Assembly: GCA_963674555.1 (NCBI GenBank)
Contig: OY771429.1
Coordinates: 868,001 to 932,000, forward strand
Direction of reading: 5' to 3'
DNA length: 64,000 nt
Source: JBGMEA01 sp963674555
GTDB taxonomy: Bacteria; Bacillota; Clostridia; Eubacteriales; Anaerofustaceae
A program made the translations under genes and the position numbers. The notes under the pieces were generated by a model, which worked only from the letters and a program-made list of their open reading frames with translations, was not told the DNA's origin and searched no databases. Shown here one piece after another: positions 1 to 9,181 of the stretch (within the stretch, counting starts at the first letter, position 1; every line of letters starts with the position of its first letter).

Positions 1-391
1 AGTGATGGAGTTGTTCAAAAATACCCGGAGCTACGAAATATGTTGCGAAAACTTCGTTACGATCGATCGCATCGACCATAGGTTTTAACGCATCCCATTC
101 TTCTTGCGGGTAGTCTAAACGAGGAGCTTTAACTACATCTCTCCATTTAGTAATGTCCTTGATCACGAAATGTTCTTCATCATGTACAGGGAAACCACCC
201 GGGAGTCCTTCAGGCCATGAATACCAAACACCCCATGCATTCTTTTTCATCGGTTCACCCATTTTAACGCCGGGATTATTTATACCGACAGGGTTCGCGA
301 AAATCAATTCCATAAACTCATATTGATTGACGAATCGATCAGGGCTTCCGCCTTTGATCGTTTCAAGTAAGTTTTGTCTTTTTGTTAACAT
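1..391 (-). CDS. URO-D-superfamily methyltransferase, N-terminal part (cut by window edge)
   Basis: The 5' end of a gene running off the left edge; 130 codons are visible. The start ATG at 389-391 follows a strong GGAGGT ribosome site. The product begins MLTKRQNLLETIKGG and contains the stretch GVWYSWPEGLPGGFPVHDE, which I read as the N-terminus of a uroporphyrinogen-decarboxylase-fold protein. This superfamily includes the MtaA/MtbA, CmuA and O-demethylase-type methyltransferases. The zinc and corrinoid-facing region lies outside the window, so the catalytic type cannot be judged. It is the third gene of an apparent operon behind the MtrH-like methyltransferase and the corrinoid protein, which fits a role in moving methyl groups to or from that corrinoid protein. 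Confidence 0.72.
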   Translation of the reverse strand, partial: MLTKRQNLLETIKGGSPDRFVNQYEFMELIFANPVGINNPGVKMGEPMKKNAWGVWYSWPEGLPGGFPVHDEEHFVIKDITKWRDVVKAPRLDYPQEEWDALKPMVDAIDRNEVFATYFVAPGIFEQLHH

Positions 392-502
392 TGATTTTTA
401 CCTCCGTTTTCTTTGATCATCTGTTTTTGTCACCAAATGATCTTTTTTCTCTCAGCAAGGTAAAGTTAAATTTGTACTGTTACAAATTTAAGAGTTAACA
501 AA

Positions 503-1132
503 TTATTGGACCATTTTTTTAGCTAAGATAGCGCCTGCGCCTGCATCGATAGCATAGCCGTCAGCACCGATCTCATCAGCAAACTCTTGAGAAATAGGCG
601 CTCCGCCTACGATTACTTTGAATCCTTCAAGTCCGCTGTCTCTGATCGCTTTTACTGTGTCTGTCATTGCTTGCATGGTTGTTGTAAGAAGTGCGGATAA
701 CGCTACTACTTTTACATCCGGATTTTCTTTGATCGCTGCAATAAAGTCTTCAGCCGGTGTATCTACACCAAGATCGATCATTTCGAATCCTGCAGATTCG
801 ATCATGAGTGTAACAAGGTTCTTACCGATATCGTGTAAGTCTCCCGATACTGTTCCGATGATGCACTTACCAAGTGATAAGCTGCTGTCTCCGGCTAATA
901 GCGGTTTTAATACCCCTACGCCTTTTTGCATTGCTTTTGCCGCTACCAACATTTCAGGTACAAAGATTTCTCCTGATGAGAATTTGTCCCCTACTACGCT
1001 CATTGCGTCTACCATTGTTTGCAAAACTTCATTTGCTGATGCGCCTTCATCAAGTGCTCCTTGTACTAAGTCCTCAATGAGTTTCGTTTTGCCGTTTTCC
1101 ACTGCTGTGGATACTTCTTGGATTTTTGACAT
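503..1132 (-). CDS. Methyltransferase corrinoid (B12-binding) protein
   Basis: A 209-residue cobalamin-binding protein of the MtaC/MtvC/MtgC type that carries the methyl group between two methyltransferases. Residues about 1-85 form the helical cap domain. The Rossmann-like B12 domain follows with DLHDIG (the DxHxxG motif whose His replaces the lower ligand of cobalt), then SAL and VGGAP at the expected spacing. The length is normal for the family. The ribosome site GGGGAGG lies 8 nt before the ATG. It sits 54 nt downstream of the MtrH-like methyltransferase and 111 nt upstream of a URO-D gene, so the three look co-transcribed. It is the only corrinoid protein in the window and may serve several of the URO-D enzymes. 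Confidence 0.93.
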   Translation of the reverse strand: MSKIQEVSTAVENGKTKLIEDLVQGALDEGASANEVLQTMVDAMSVVGDKFSSGEIFVPEMLVAAKAMQKGVGVLKPLLAGDSSLSLGKCIIGTVSGDLHDIGKNLVTLMIESAGFEMIDLGVDTPAEDFIAAIKENPDVKVVALSALLTTTMQAMTDTVKAIRDSGLEGFKVIVGGAPISQEFADEIGADGYAIDAGAGAILAKKMVQ

Positions 1133-1186
1133 GTGTATGTCCTCCCCTTTTTTTTATGAATATACTCACATAAATTATGAGCTATA

Positions 1187-1993
1187 TTATTTAATAGGTC
1201 CGAATATACCGTCTCTGTATGCTCCGATGTATTCCATGCAATAATCATCCATGCCGAGCAATGCTTCTGTTGCGAAAATCATACCCATCATATCTCTGTT
1301 GAGCGGATCCAAGATCGCACTATCCATACCTGCGTTCATTGCCAAAACAACGAAACCTTGGTTTACTAGTTTACGTACAGGAAGGTTGAATGAGATATTA
1401 CTTACAGCACCGGTAATATGGATCGTCGGATATTGAGCTTTGATCTCTGTGATTACTTTAACGACCATAGCGATACCGTCTTCTGATGTACATAACATTT
1501 CAACTAAAGGATCGATATGGAAACGTGAAGGATCGATATTGAACTCTTTAGCTCTCTTCATGATGCCTTCAAATACTTCCAAACGTCTTTCAGCTGTTTG
1601 CGGAATACCTTTGTCATCATTCAAAAGTGCCGCTACTTCCCATTCCGGGTTTTCAGCTAATACAGGGAATGCAACATCGATTTTGTCGCCTTCCATCGAT
1701 ACTGAATTCAATAAACCGGGTTTGTTACAGAAAGGCATACATTCCACACATACGTTTGTGCTTGGGCTGTCTACTGCGATCGGTTTATCCGTTACTTCTT
1801 GAACAAGATCGATCAACCATTTCATGGTTTCAACTTCGATTTCATCCTTAACAGATGCGCATACATCAATAAAAGTCGCGCCTGCTGCGTCCTGAACTTT
1901 AGCAAGGTTGCGGATAAAGTCTTCATCTTTCGCCGCAATAGCTTTTGCTACGGATGGGATAGATCCGTTAATTTTTTCTCCGATAATAATCAT
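1187..1993 (-). CDS. MtrH/AcsE-like methyl-THF:corrinoid methyltransferase
   Basis: A 268-residue TIM-barrel methyltransferase of the pterin-binding (DHPS-like) family, most like MtvA/MtgA/AcsE, which exchange methyl groups between corrinoid proteins and tetrahydrofolate. Visible family features are the N-terminal IIIGEKINGS, the DSPSTNV strand, NSVSMEGDK and GAVSNISFNLP. I place the start at the ATG ending at 1993. A TTG 18 nt further upstream is itself inside the Shine-Dalgarno TTGGAGG and is therefore unlikely. As the second methyltransferase of the island it would deliver methyl groups to THF for the Wood-Ljungdahl pathway. It is the first gene of the leftward operon. Confidence 0.9.
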   Translation of the reverse strand: MIIIGEKINGSIPSVAKAIAAKDEDFIRNLAKVQDAAGATFIDVCASVKDEIEVETMKWLIDLVQEVTDKPIAVDSPSTNVCVECMPFCNKPGLLNSVSMEGDKIDVAFPVLAENPEWEVAALLNDDKGIPQTAERRLEVFEGIMKRAKEFNIDPSRFHIDPLVEMLCTSEDGIAMVVKVITEIKAQYPTIHITGAVSNISFNLPVRKLVNQGFVVLAMNAGMDSAILDPLNRDMMGMIFATEALLGMDDYCMEYIGAYRDGIFGPIK

Positions 1994-2011
1994 TTTTTTG
2001 TTTTCCTCCAA

Positions 2012-2493
2012 TTTTTTGTTTTTGTGATATTTAGTCCTGTGATCTTATTATCGCTTAAAACATCAAAAAGACATACGAAATAAAATCGTCGTATTTTTTT
2101 GTAGCGATAATAATTTAAGCATGTATAAAAACACCCTAAGGGTGATCTTTATTATAAAAAAATTGATAATTTATTCATTTCTTACGTTCAATTTAATATG
2201 AATCTATAACCTTTTTAATCAACAAATATGGCTTAGTTAATGTCGAAAAAAATATCCCTAATTATTCATATCTTACGGTAATATCAATTATATCTACTAT
2301 TTAAATTGTTGTCAACCATATTCCCTATTATTCTTTTTGATAGCGGGATAAAAATACCGATCAAGTATTTTCATAAATATACAAAACAATCATTATTGCC
2401 TATCATTTATTTTAAAAACATTTTCTTCAAACGTCTCATTGTGTGAATTAAAAAAAATGCGTATAATAAATTCATAAACAAACGGAGCAGAGT
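2012..2493. promoter_or_regulatory. Divergent intergenic region with operator-like repeats
   Basis: A gene-free region between the leftward methyltransferase operon and rightward glpK. It is very AT-rich. It holds a short perfect palindrome, CACCCT-A-AGGGTG (2132-2144), placed just downstream of a minus-strand TATAAT (2156-2151). It also holds a 16-base direct repeat, TTATTCATTTCTTACG at 2171-2186 and TTATTCATATCTTACG at 2262-2277, with one mismatch. These look like regulator sites for the divergent promoters, but which protein binds is unknown. Confidence 0.4.
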
Positions 2494-3999
2494 ATGAATA
2501 AAACAATCTTAGCATTGGATGCGGGAACGACAAGTTGTCGTAGCATCCTATATGATGAACATGCAACGGTATTGTCCAGCGCACAACAAGAATTCGAACA
2601 ATCCTTTCCGAAACCTTCGTGGGTGGAACATGATCCCAATGAGATCTTCTCCGTACAAATGAAAACGATACGACAAGCGATCGCAGAAATTGATTTACCG
2701 ATAGAGTCAATCTCCGCAATAGGGATCACGAACCAACGAGAAACAACTGTACTTTGGGATCGCAACAGCGGGGAACCGATCTATCCGGCAATTGTCTGGC
2801 AATGCAGACGAACCGCCGAGATATGTGAAAGATTTAAAAACGATACCGCATTTGCACAAACCGTGATAGATAAAACAGGATTATTGATAGATGCTTATTT
2901 CTCTGCTACTAAAATCATGTGGATACTGGATAATGTACCGGGAGCGAGAAAGTCCGCAGAAGAAGGAAATCTTCTATTCGGTACGATAGATACTTGGTTG
3001 ATCTATAAACTCAGCAAAGGAAAATATCATATTACCGATTATTCAAACGCATCCCGCACAATGCTCTTTGATATCGATAAAACATGTTGGAGCAAAGAGA
3101 TATGCGATCATTTAGACATTCCACTATCTATATTACCGCAAGTCGTTGATTCCAGCGGGATCAACGCATGGGTGGATAAGTCCTTTTTTGGTCGTGCAAT
3201 ACCGATCGCAGGCATCGCCGGAGACCAACAATCTGCCTTATTCGGTCAAGGTTGTTTTTCTGAGGGAGATGCTAAGAACACTTACGGAACCGGTTGTTTC
3301 CTCTTAATGAACACAGGAGACAAACGTGTTAGATCAAATAATGGACTAGTCACTACAATAGCATGGGGGATCGACGGAAAAATCACATATGCCTTGGAAG
3401 GCAGTGTCTTTATTGCGGGCGCTGTTGTGCAGTGGCTAAGAGACAAATTGGGGATCATAACAAACGCCGCTGCAAGTTATGACTATGCGGTCAGTGTTCC
3501 CGACAATGGTGGTGTCTATGTCGTTCCGGCATTTAGCGGTCTCGGTACGCCCTATTGGGATATGCACGCACAGGGGATCATTTGCGGATTGACCAGCGGT
3601 TCGACAAAAGCCCATATTATCCGTGCGGCTTTAGAATCAATCGCATTTCAATCCTATGAATTATTGGAAGCTGTTCAATCGGATTCCAATATCATATTAA
3701 AAGAATTGATGGTAGACGGCGGCGCCTGTCAAAATGATTTCTTGATGCAGTTTCAGGCTGATCTGTTAGATAAAGATGTCGATCGTCCCGCAAATATCGA
3801 ATCTACTTCAATGGGTGCAGCTTTCCTTGCAGGTCTTGCGGTAGGCGTATTTGAATCAATCGATGACTTAAAAAATATTCGAAAAACCGAAAAAATATTC
3901 ACCCCCACCACATCCGAAAGCGCACGCATACAAATGATGAACGGTTGGAAAATCGCAGTCAAAATGTGCATGAGTCATCAAGGTCATGAGCAAGAATGA
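2494..3999 (+). CDS. glpK: Glycerol kinase
   Basis: A 501-residue FGGY-family kinase that phosphorylates glycerol to glycerol-3-phosphate. The N-terminal ATPase motif LALDAGTTSCRS, the family signature GITNQRETTVLWDR, the substrate-region WVEHDP, and GTGCFLLMNTG are all glycerol-kinase-like, and the length is normal. In Gram-positive GlpKs controlled by the PTS, a His in a loop of the form YHFYG is phosphorylated by HPr. The matching position here reads KSFFG, so that His is absent. No glpF or glpD is adjacent; instead it sits inside a methyltransferase island on the opposite strand. The start follows a weak GGAG site. Confidence 0.9.
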   Translation: MNKTILALDAGTTSCRSILYDEHATVLSSAQQEFEQSFPKPSWVEHDPNEIFSVQMKTIRQAIAEIDLPIESISAIGITNQRETTVLWDRNSGEPIYPAIVWQCRRTAEICERFKNDTAFAQTVIDKTGLLIDAYFSATKIMWILDNVPGARKSAEEGNLLFGTIDTWLIYKLSKGKYHITDYSNASRTMLFDIDKTCWSKEICDHLDIPLSILPQVVDSSGINAWVDKSFFGRAIPIAGIAGDQQSALFGQGCFSEGDAKNTYGTGCFLLMNTGDKRVRSNNGLVTTIAWGIDGKITYALEGSVFIAGAVVQWLRDKLGIITNAAASYDYAVSVPDNGGVYVVPAFSGLGTPYWDMHAQGIICGLTSGSTKAHIIRAALESIAFQSYELLEAVQSDSNIILKELMVDGGACQNDFLMQFQADLLDKDVDRPANIESTSMGAAFLAGLAVGVFESIDDLKNIRKTEKIFTPTTSESARIQMMNGWKIAVKMCMSHQGHEQE

Positions 4000-4026
4000 A
4001 TGTAATCAATTCCATTGAATTAAATT

Positions 4027-4158
4027 TTAAGATAACATAGAGAGATTCATCTTAAACATGTTACATAGATGCTCTCTTTTTTGTTGATCTTCTTCCCAAC
4101 TACTGTCTTTTTTTGCCTCTTCAAAAAGCTCCGCGATCGTATATTCTTCTTTATTCAT
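4027..4158 (-). CDS. Small acidic protein paired with zinc-less URO-D (43 aa)
   Basis: A 43-residue reading frame starting 9 nt after the stop of the upstream URO-D gene, with a GGGGAAAG ribosome site. It begins MNKEEYTIAELFEEAKKDSS and ends DQQKREHLCNMFKMNLSMLS. I do not recognise the family. The C-terminal half matches, residue by residue, the spacing D-x-Q-x-x-E-x-L-x3-F-x3-L seen in the 44-residue protein at 49692-49826, which also directly follows a zinc-less URO-D gene. The last codons overlap an inverted repeat (TTTAAGAT/ATCTTAAA, 4026-4055) that may act as a weak transcript end. Translation is inferred from position and ribosome site only. Confidence 0.6.
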   Translation of the reverse strand: MNKEEYTIAELFEEAKKDSSWEEDQQKREHLCNMFKMNLSMLS

Positions 4159-4167
4159 TTCTTTCCC

Positions 4168-5352
4168 CTACCTTTTTTTACCGTATTCATTTGCAAATCC
4201 ATAGGTTGCAATTACGTTCTCGATCTTAGCATCATTAACGCCTAGTAAAGGTCTGTCTTGCATAAATATGAATCCACCACCCGGCGCAAACGTATCGTAG
4301 CATTTTTTAACATAATCGATACATTGCTGTTTTGTTCCGTATTTCAAAAGGTCTCCGGTGATCCCTGTTGCAAGCGTCGCCCAGTCACCGATCTCTTTGT
4401 AGCATTCAAACGGATCATCTTCTTCAAGCATAATGACCATAGACCCTTTGGGGAGTTCTCTGAAACCATGGAGTTTTTGGATAAATTTACCTTCCCCTTT
4501 AAGGAACATATGCACACCTACATCAAAAAATGCTTTAAATCCTTTGATCAAATATGATAAAAACATTTCTTTATATTGTTTATCATTCAAAAAACTTGCG
4601 CTGTGATATACGGTAAGACCGCAGAATAATCCGTCTTTACCTTCATAATCCGAAGGCTTCTCACGCATATTTGCCATATCTATCTCAAACACTTTATCAC
4701 ATACTGCTTTTACTTTATCCGGTCGCCTTCTTAGATCGATCAAAGTATCTTTCATTCCTCTGACACGGTCAAAAAGAAAATCAAGCGGAACAGAATATTT
4801 AGGCCCGTCTTTACTTAAATTCGTAACACCTTTGTTGTAAAAACCAGCCCCAATCAGATCGTTCATTTCTTGTGTTAATCTGAATTCTTTCAAAGCTTCA
4901 AGCAATTTCTCATAAGCTTTTTCTTTAGGTTGATTAAAAGCAGGGACCTTTCTCTTCAATAAAATTTCATCCGCATAATAATACGGATCTTTGATCAGTT
5001 CGTCATACTCGTCATCGCGTAAAGAATTTTCATTTACTTGAGCATGCGCGATCGTCGTATCATCGGAACCTAAATAATAATTATCGGATCCAAGTGTTTG
5101 ATAAGCTGTAAGCGGCTTAGTCACTCCGGCGTATCCCCAAGTATAGTCGATCTCAATATCATCTAGGAATTTCAAATAACTGTCCGCAGCAAGTTTAGGA
5201 TCACCCATCACCTCTTTGTATGTCACACCCGCATACCCAAATGGCCATGAGATGACTTCGATCCCAACCGGAACTTTCTTTGGTTCTCTAAAGTTTAAAG
5301 AATCAATAAGATTTTGATCCTTCTCTTGAATTGTTTTTTCAATATCAACCAT
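4168..5352 (-). CDS. URO-D-superfamily protein lacking zinc ligands
   Basis: A 394-residue URO-D-fold protein. Where methyltransferase members carry the zinc-binding H-x-C of LHSCG (as the two neighbouring paralogues do), this protein reads LKGEG, and the later Cys-containing loop reads GGGFIFMQ. All three zinc ligands therefore seem lost. It shares with the unlinked protein at 48512-49678 the signatures ELPKG, E-x-DD-x-FE and GTKQQCID near the C-terminus, which define a separate subfamily. It is the last large gene of the transporter-led operon and is followed at 9 nt by a 43-residue protein. It may bind a corrinoid or methylated substrate without zinc catalysis. The true reaction is unknown. 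Confidence 0.8.
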   Translation of the reverse strand: MVDIEKTIQEKDQNLIDSLNFREPKKVPVGIEVISWPFGYAGVTYKEVMGDPKLAADSYLKFLDDIEIDYTWGYAGVTKPLTAYQTLGSDNYYLGSDDTTIAHAQVNENSLRDDEYDELIKDPYYYADEILLKRKVPAFNQPKEKAYEKLLEALKEFRLTQEMNDLIGAGFYNKGVTNLSKDGPKYSVPLDFLFDRVRGMKDTLIDLRRRPDKVKAVCDKVFEIDMANMREKPSDYEGKDGLFCGLTVYHSASFLNDKQYKEMFLSYLIKGFKAFFDVGVHMFLKGEGKFIQKLHGFRELPKGSMVIMLEEDDPFECYKEIGDWATLATGITGDLLKYGTKQQCIDYVKKCYDTFAPGGGFIFMQDRPLLGVNDAKIENVIATYGFANEYGKKR

Positions 5353-5467
5353 ACAATATCTCCCTTACATATTATACAAATTTGTTTGATGCATATTTAG
5401 ATCTAATTATAAGTTTACTATAATAATTAAATAATTTTTATGTTTATGCAAAAAAATTCAATAAAAA

Positions 5468-6583
5468 TTACTTTTTGCTATTTCTAGTATATTCGATTCG
5501 TGACTGTCTATAGACTTCTTCGCGAAATTCCGGCGTTAGCATATTGTTTCCATAATTGGCATACATACTTAAAGTTGAAGGCTTATCTGAACTGCAATAT
5601 TCACGAGCGTAAGCTTTAGCAAATTCCCGCTGTTCTTCTTCGCTAACGGTATCCCCATCAAATACGTCAGGTAATACGCCAATTATAATTTGATCTCCGT
5701 ACATTTCATAGATTTTCCGAGAATCATTCATAGCCTGCGGTGTCCAAGAATCAAAACCTGCTTTGATATAATTCGGTACTTGTTTAATGTTATTACCGCA
5801 ACTGTGCAAATCTACGAAACGATCTTTTGTATGAATAAAATCTACAACTCTTTTCATATAGGGAACGATCATTTCTTTCGCAGTAACAGGTGAAAAGAAT
5901 GTATCCTTTTGAGCTCCCCAATCATCGTGGAAATTTACCACATCGATTTGTGGGAAATATTTAAAATAATGCTCAAAGATATCGATATAAAGATCAGTCA
6001 GTTTATCAAAGAAAGCTTTCACTGCTTCTTGTTGATCTTCATCGATCATAGCAACGATCGCTCCATCAAAATCCATAAGTGAGATCAAACGTTCAAAGTA
6101 ACCATTCATAAACATCAAATAAACGCATTGATCTCCGCTTAGCATATCTTTGTTTACTTCCGAAGCTTCTTCCCATTCCCAGGAATCGACATCAGGCCAA
6201 ACGATTTTGTTTGTCAATTCATTTGCGTCTTTGATCATAGGATTACCCGGACAAACCATAGAACCTCCGATATTCGGCTCAAATTGCCATTCCACTCCAA
6301 ACATATCTTTGCCGGCGGATGTATTGGTTTCTCCAGGTATAAACGTCGCGTCAACAACAAAAGCGCGAGCCACTGCATCAGGATTGACCTTGGGTGAAAA
6401 ATTGATAAATTCAGTTCCTTGCCCAAGGATCATCTGCCATGGCGCTTGTTTGTTATACAGCATTTTTACCGCTTGTTTTCCACCAATCGGAAAGTCATAA
6501 ATTTTAATAGGAAGACCTCCGAACAAGTCAGGCATTTCACCGACCGGATTCATTTCTTTTTCGTTAAATTTTGGGATTTGCAT
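5468..6583 (-). CDS. URO-D-type methyltransferase, probable O-demethylase MT-I
   Basis: A 371-residue URO-D-superfamily methyltransferase. The stretch FHDDWGAQKDTFFSP and the zinc motif DLHSCGNN, followed about 80 residues later by EYCSSDKP, supply the H-x-C...C zinc triad typical of corrinoid methyltransferases. The architecture fits the substrate-specific methyltransferase I of acetogen O-demethylase systems, which cleaves methyl ethers and methylates the corrinoid protein. The downstream paralogue at 6620-7723 is closely similar along its whole length, so the two arose by tandem duplication. The gap between them is 36 nt and the ribosome site is GGAGG. The substrate cannot be read from sequence. 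Confidence 0.85.
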   Translation of the reverse strand: MQIPKFNEKEMNPVGEMPDLFGGLPIKIYDFPIGGKQAVKMLYNKQAPWQMILGQGTEFINFSPKVNPDAVARAFVVDATFIPGETNTSAGKDMFGVEWQFEPNIGGSMVCPGNPMIKDANELTNKIVWPDVDSWEWEEASEVNKDMLSGDQCVYLMFMNGYFERLISLMDFDGAIVAMIDEDQQEAVKAFFDKLTDLYIDIFEHYFKYFPQIDVVNFHDDWGAQKDTFFSPVTAKEMIVPYMKRVVDFIHTKDRFVDLHSCGNNIKQVPNYIKAGFDSWTPQAMNDSRKIYEMYGDQIIIGVLPDVFDGDTVSEEEQREFAKAYAREYCSSDKPSTLSMYANYGNNMLTPEFREEVYRQSRIEYTRNSKK

Positions 6584-6619
6584 CGTATTTCCTCCGTTGT
6601 AAGTATATTTACAGAATTA

Positions 6620-7723
6620 TTATTTGCTGTAATTGATCCTGGATTGCTTGTAAAGCTCTTCTCGATATGGCTTTGTAAGTATCTCAGCCCCGAATTGCGC
6701 GTATACACTAAGCGCGGAAGGTTTGTCCGCTTTGCAAAATTTATCTGCATAAGTGCGAGCATACGCGCGTTGTTCTTCTTCTGATTTTGTTTTCGGATCA
6801 AACAACTCAGGAAGTACACCTAAAACGATTTGATCTCCAAATTCTTCGTACAGTTTATGGGTATCATTCATTGCTTGCGGTGTCCATGTATCCCAACCTG
6901 CATCAATAATGTTTTGTATTTGTTTTTCATTCATCCCACAACTATGAAGTTCGGCATATTTTCCTTTTTCATGAATAAAATCCGTAACTTTCCTCATATA
7001 AGGAACGATCCTTTCTTTTGCCGCAGCAGGCGAAAAGAACGTATCCTTTTGTGCTCCCCAGTCATCATGCAAGTAAAAGATGTCGATTTCCGGGAAGTAA
7101 GTTACATATTTCTCGATCATAGCAATGTATAAATCGGACAATCTATCAAAAAATGCTTTCATCGCATCTTCCTGCTCATCATCGATCATTGCGACCGCCG
7201 CATTTTCAAAATCCATAAAAGAGATCAATCTCTCAAAAAAACCGGTAAAGATCCAAGTGATCACAGCTTTATCTTTTTCAAAATAATTAAGATTGTTTTC
7301 TTTTTCGCCCATCCAGTCCCATGCTTCGATATCAGGCCAAATTACATTGTCTTCCCAATCATTCATATCCGTAAAAATAGGATTCCCCGGAACGACCATA
7401 GATCCTCCCACGGATTCCTCAAAATGCCACTGGATACCGAACATATCTTTGCCGGCACCAAGATTTGAAACTCCGGGAACAAAAGAATGATCAAATACAA
7501 ATGCGCGCGCAACATTGTCCGGGATGAAGTTCGGATTAAACATTTGAAATTCACTGCCCACACCGGGAATAAGTTGCCAAATTGGTTTTTTAGCATAAGT
7601 AGCGAGGGCTCCTTCTCGACCATTGACAGGCGTATCGAAGATCGGGATCGGCTCTCCGCCCATCATATCAGGAAGTGTCCCTACAATTTTTAATTCATTT
7701 TCGTCAAATTCAGGTATTGTCAA
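6620..7723 (-). CDS. URO-D-type methyltransferase, probable O-demethylase MT-I (paralogue)
   Basis: A 367-residue paralogue of the next gene in the operon, with the same landmarks: GGSMVVPGNP, LHDDWGAQKDTFFSP, ELHSCGMN and KFCKADKP. The zinc triad H-x-C...C is therefore intact. It is the first methyltransferase behind the MFS transporter, about 100 nt downstream, and probably belongs to the same transcript controlled by the TetR operator at 9182-9199. Two intact copies next to one transporter suggest either two related methoxylated substrates or two positions on one substrate. This last point is inference. Confidence 0.85.
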   Translation of the reverse strand: MTIPEFDENELKIVGTLPDMMGGEPIPIFDTPVNGREGALATYAKKPIWQLIPGVGSEFQMFNPNFIPDNVARAFVFDHSFVPGVSNLGAGKDMFGIQWHFEESVGGSMVVPGNPIFTDMNDWEDNVIWPDIEAWDWMGEKENNLNYFEKDKAVITWIFTGFFERLISFMDFENAAVAMIDDEQEDAMKAFFDRLSDLYIAMIEKYVTYFPEIDIFYLHDDWGAQKDTFFSPAAAKERIVPYMRKVTDFIHEKGKYAELHSCGMNEKQIQNIIDAGWDTWTPQAMNDTHKLYEEFGDQIVLGVLPELFDPKTKSEEEQRAYARTYADKFCKADKPSALSVYAQFGAEILTKPYREELYKQSRINYSK

Positions 7724-7823
7724 TTTAATTTCCTTCTTTCCTTATAGACTTAATAAGGCTGCAGCCTATGCGCATGAAATACAATATCTTGCGCAATGAT
7801 CACAGCCTTATAAAAAATTAGAA

Positions 7824-9029
7824 TTATACTTCTTGTTGTCCAATCGCTTTTTTATCACCCTTTCGGAAGACAAAGAATGACACAATCGCCAGACCTAACA
7901 AAACAACTGAAGATACGATCAATTTTCCTTCGATCGTAGGTTCTGACATAAAGATCGATGTAACAGCCCCAACGATATTCGGAGAAAGGAATATCGCAAA
8001 TGCGCCGACACCGTTTAAGATGCCGAGAGCGATCGTTGCCAAATTTGGCGGAACATTGTTTGATACATTATAGAAGAATGTCGGGATCGCACAAGTGAGT
8101 CCGAAGCCGCTTAAGATCCCAGCGATGAATACGCTCGGAAGAGTTCCGAAAATAACTAATTGAATCATCCCTATCGATGTAATCACCATCGAGAAAGTAG
8201 CCAATTGTGATTTCATACCTTTGAACATCTTGCCGTACAAAATTCCCGCAATACCGCCCAAAGCCGATGTTATCGTCTGTACCAATCCGGCAGTCGTTAC
8301 CGTACCGAGAGCGTTTGCTGCCATGTATAAAGAGAAATTGGCTGAAAATGTAAACATAAACGCCGCATAGATAATATCAATAGCTAATACGATGATAACA
8401 AAAGAGCTGAATTTGCCTTTTTCTTGCGGTGCTTGCGTTTCTTCTTTTACTTCCGACATTTCTTTAGCCGGTTGTTTGTTTTGTAAATTGACCAATACAA
8501 CAATAAAGATCGGAACCGCTACAAATGCTACGAGATACGCATATATCCAATCGATTCCTGAAAGCAATGCACCTATGAATGCGATAAGCATACCGCCAAA
8601 ATTCACGAAAGAGGATTGTAGACCCATTAAAGATGCACGTTCCTGTCCTTCAAAATAGTCAGCGGGCAGTGCCATCGTAAGTGTAGATAGAAGACCTTGG
8701 CCTACGCCAAATAATGCGCTTGCTGTTAATAGATATGTGAAGTTTGTTTTGCCGAAAAACAATGCAACCAGACCTGCTATAAGGATTATTGCAATCCCCA
8801 CCAACATCGTAATTTTTTTGGATGTTATTTTGGCAATCGGTCCTGCAAGTACGGAAAAGGCCATATTGACCATAAATGGTAATGTTAAGACCATTATTAG
8901 AATGTTCGGTGCGATACCTGAAAAAGCCTCCTGGCTCGCAATCGTGCCATATAGACCGTTGATGATATTTGATGTCATCAGCAACATTGCTCCGGCCATA
9001 ATAGCTGATTTGATACGAAATTTATTCAT
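7824..9029 (-). CDS. MFS transporter
   Basis: A 401-residue integral membrane protein with 12 predicted hydrophobic segments in two halves, split by a charged cytoplasmic loop around residues 185-205 rich in Glu, Lys and Gln. The repeated Gly-rich segments (GVGQGLLST, GFGLTCAIP) fit the major facilitator superfamily. As first gene of the operon leading into URO-D methyltransferases, it most likely imports the methylated or methoxylated substrate. The start ATG lies about 11 nt after AAAGGA. Transcription starts near 9200 from a consensus promoter overlapped by a TetR-type palindrome. Confidence 0.85.
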   Translation of the reverse strand: MNKFRIKSAIMAGAMLLMTSNIINGLYGTIASQEAFSGIAPNILIMVLTLPFMVNMAFSVLAGPIAKITSKKITMLVGIAIILIAGLVALFFGKTNFTYLLTASALFGVGQGLLSTLTMALPADYFEGQERASLMGLQSSFVNFGGMLIAFIGALLSGIDWIYAYLVAFVAVPIFIVVLVNLQNKQPAKEMSEVKEETQAPQEKGKFSSFVIIVLAIDIIYAAFMFTFSANFSLYMAANALGTVTTAGLVQTITSALGGIAGILYGKMFKGMKSQLATFSMVITSIGMIQLVIFGTLPSVFIAGILSGFGLTCAIPTFFYNVSNNVPPNLATIALGILNGVGAFAIFLSPNIVGAVTSIFMSEPTIEGKLIVSSVVLLGLAIVSFFVFRKGDKKAIGQQEV

Positions 9030-9181
9030 AATTCATATTATTCCTTTCTGAATTTGGATCATTGATTAATGTCTTACCAAGTAAAAGAAAATAGATCTTC
9101 GAGCATATCGTCATATGCATTCTTCCTTCGGGCTATTTACAGTTATCATGTAAACCAGCTTATTTGCGATCTATTCAATTT

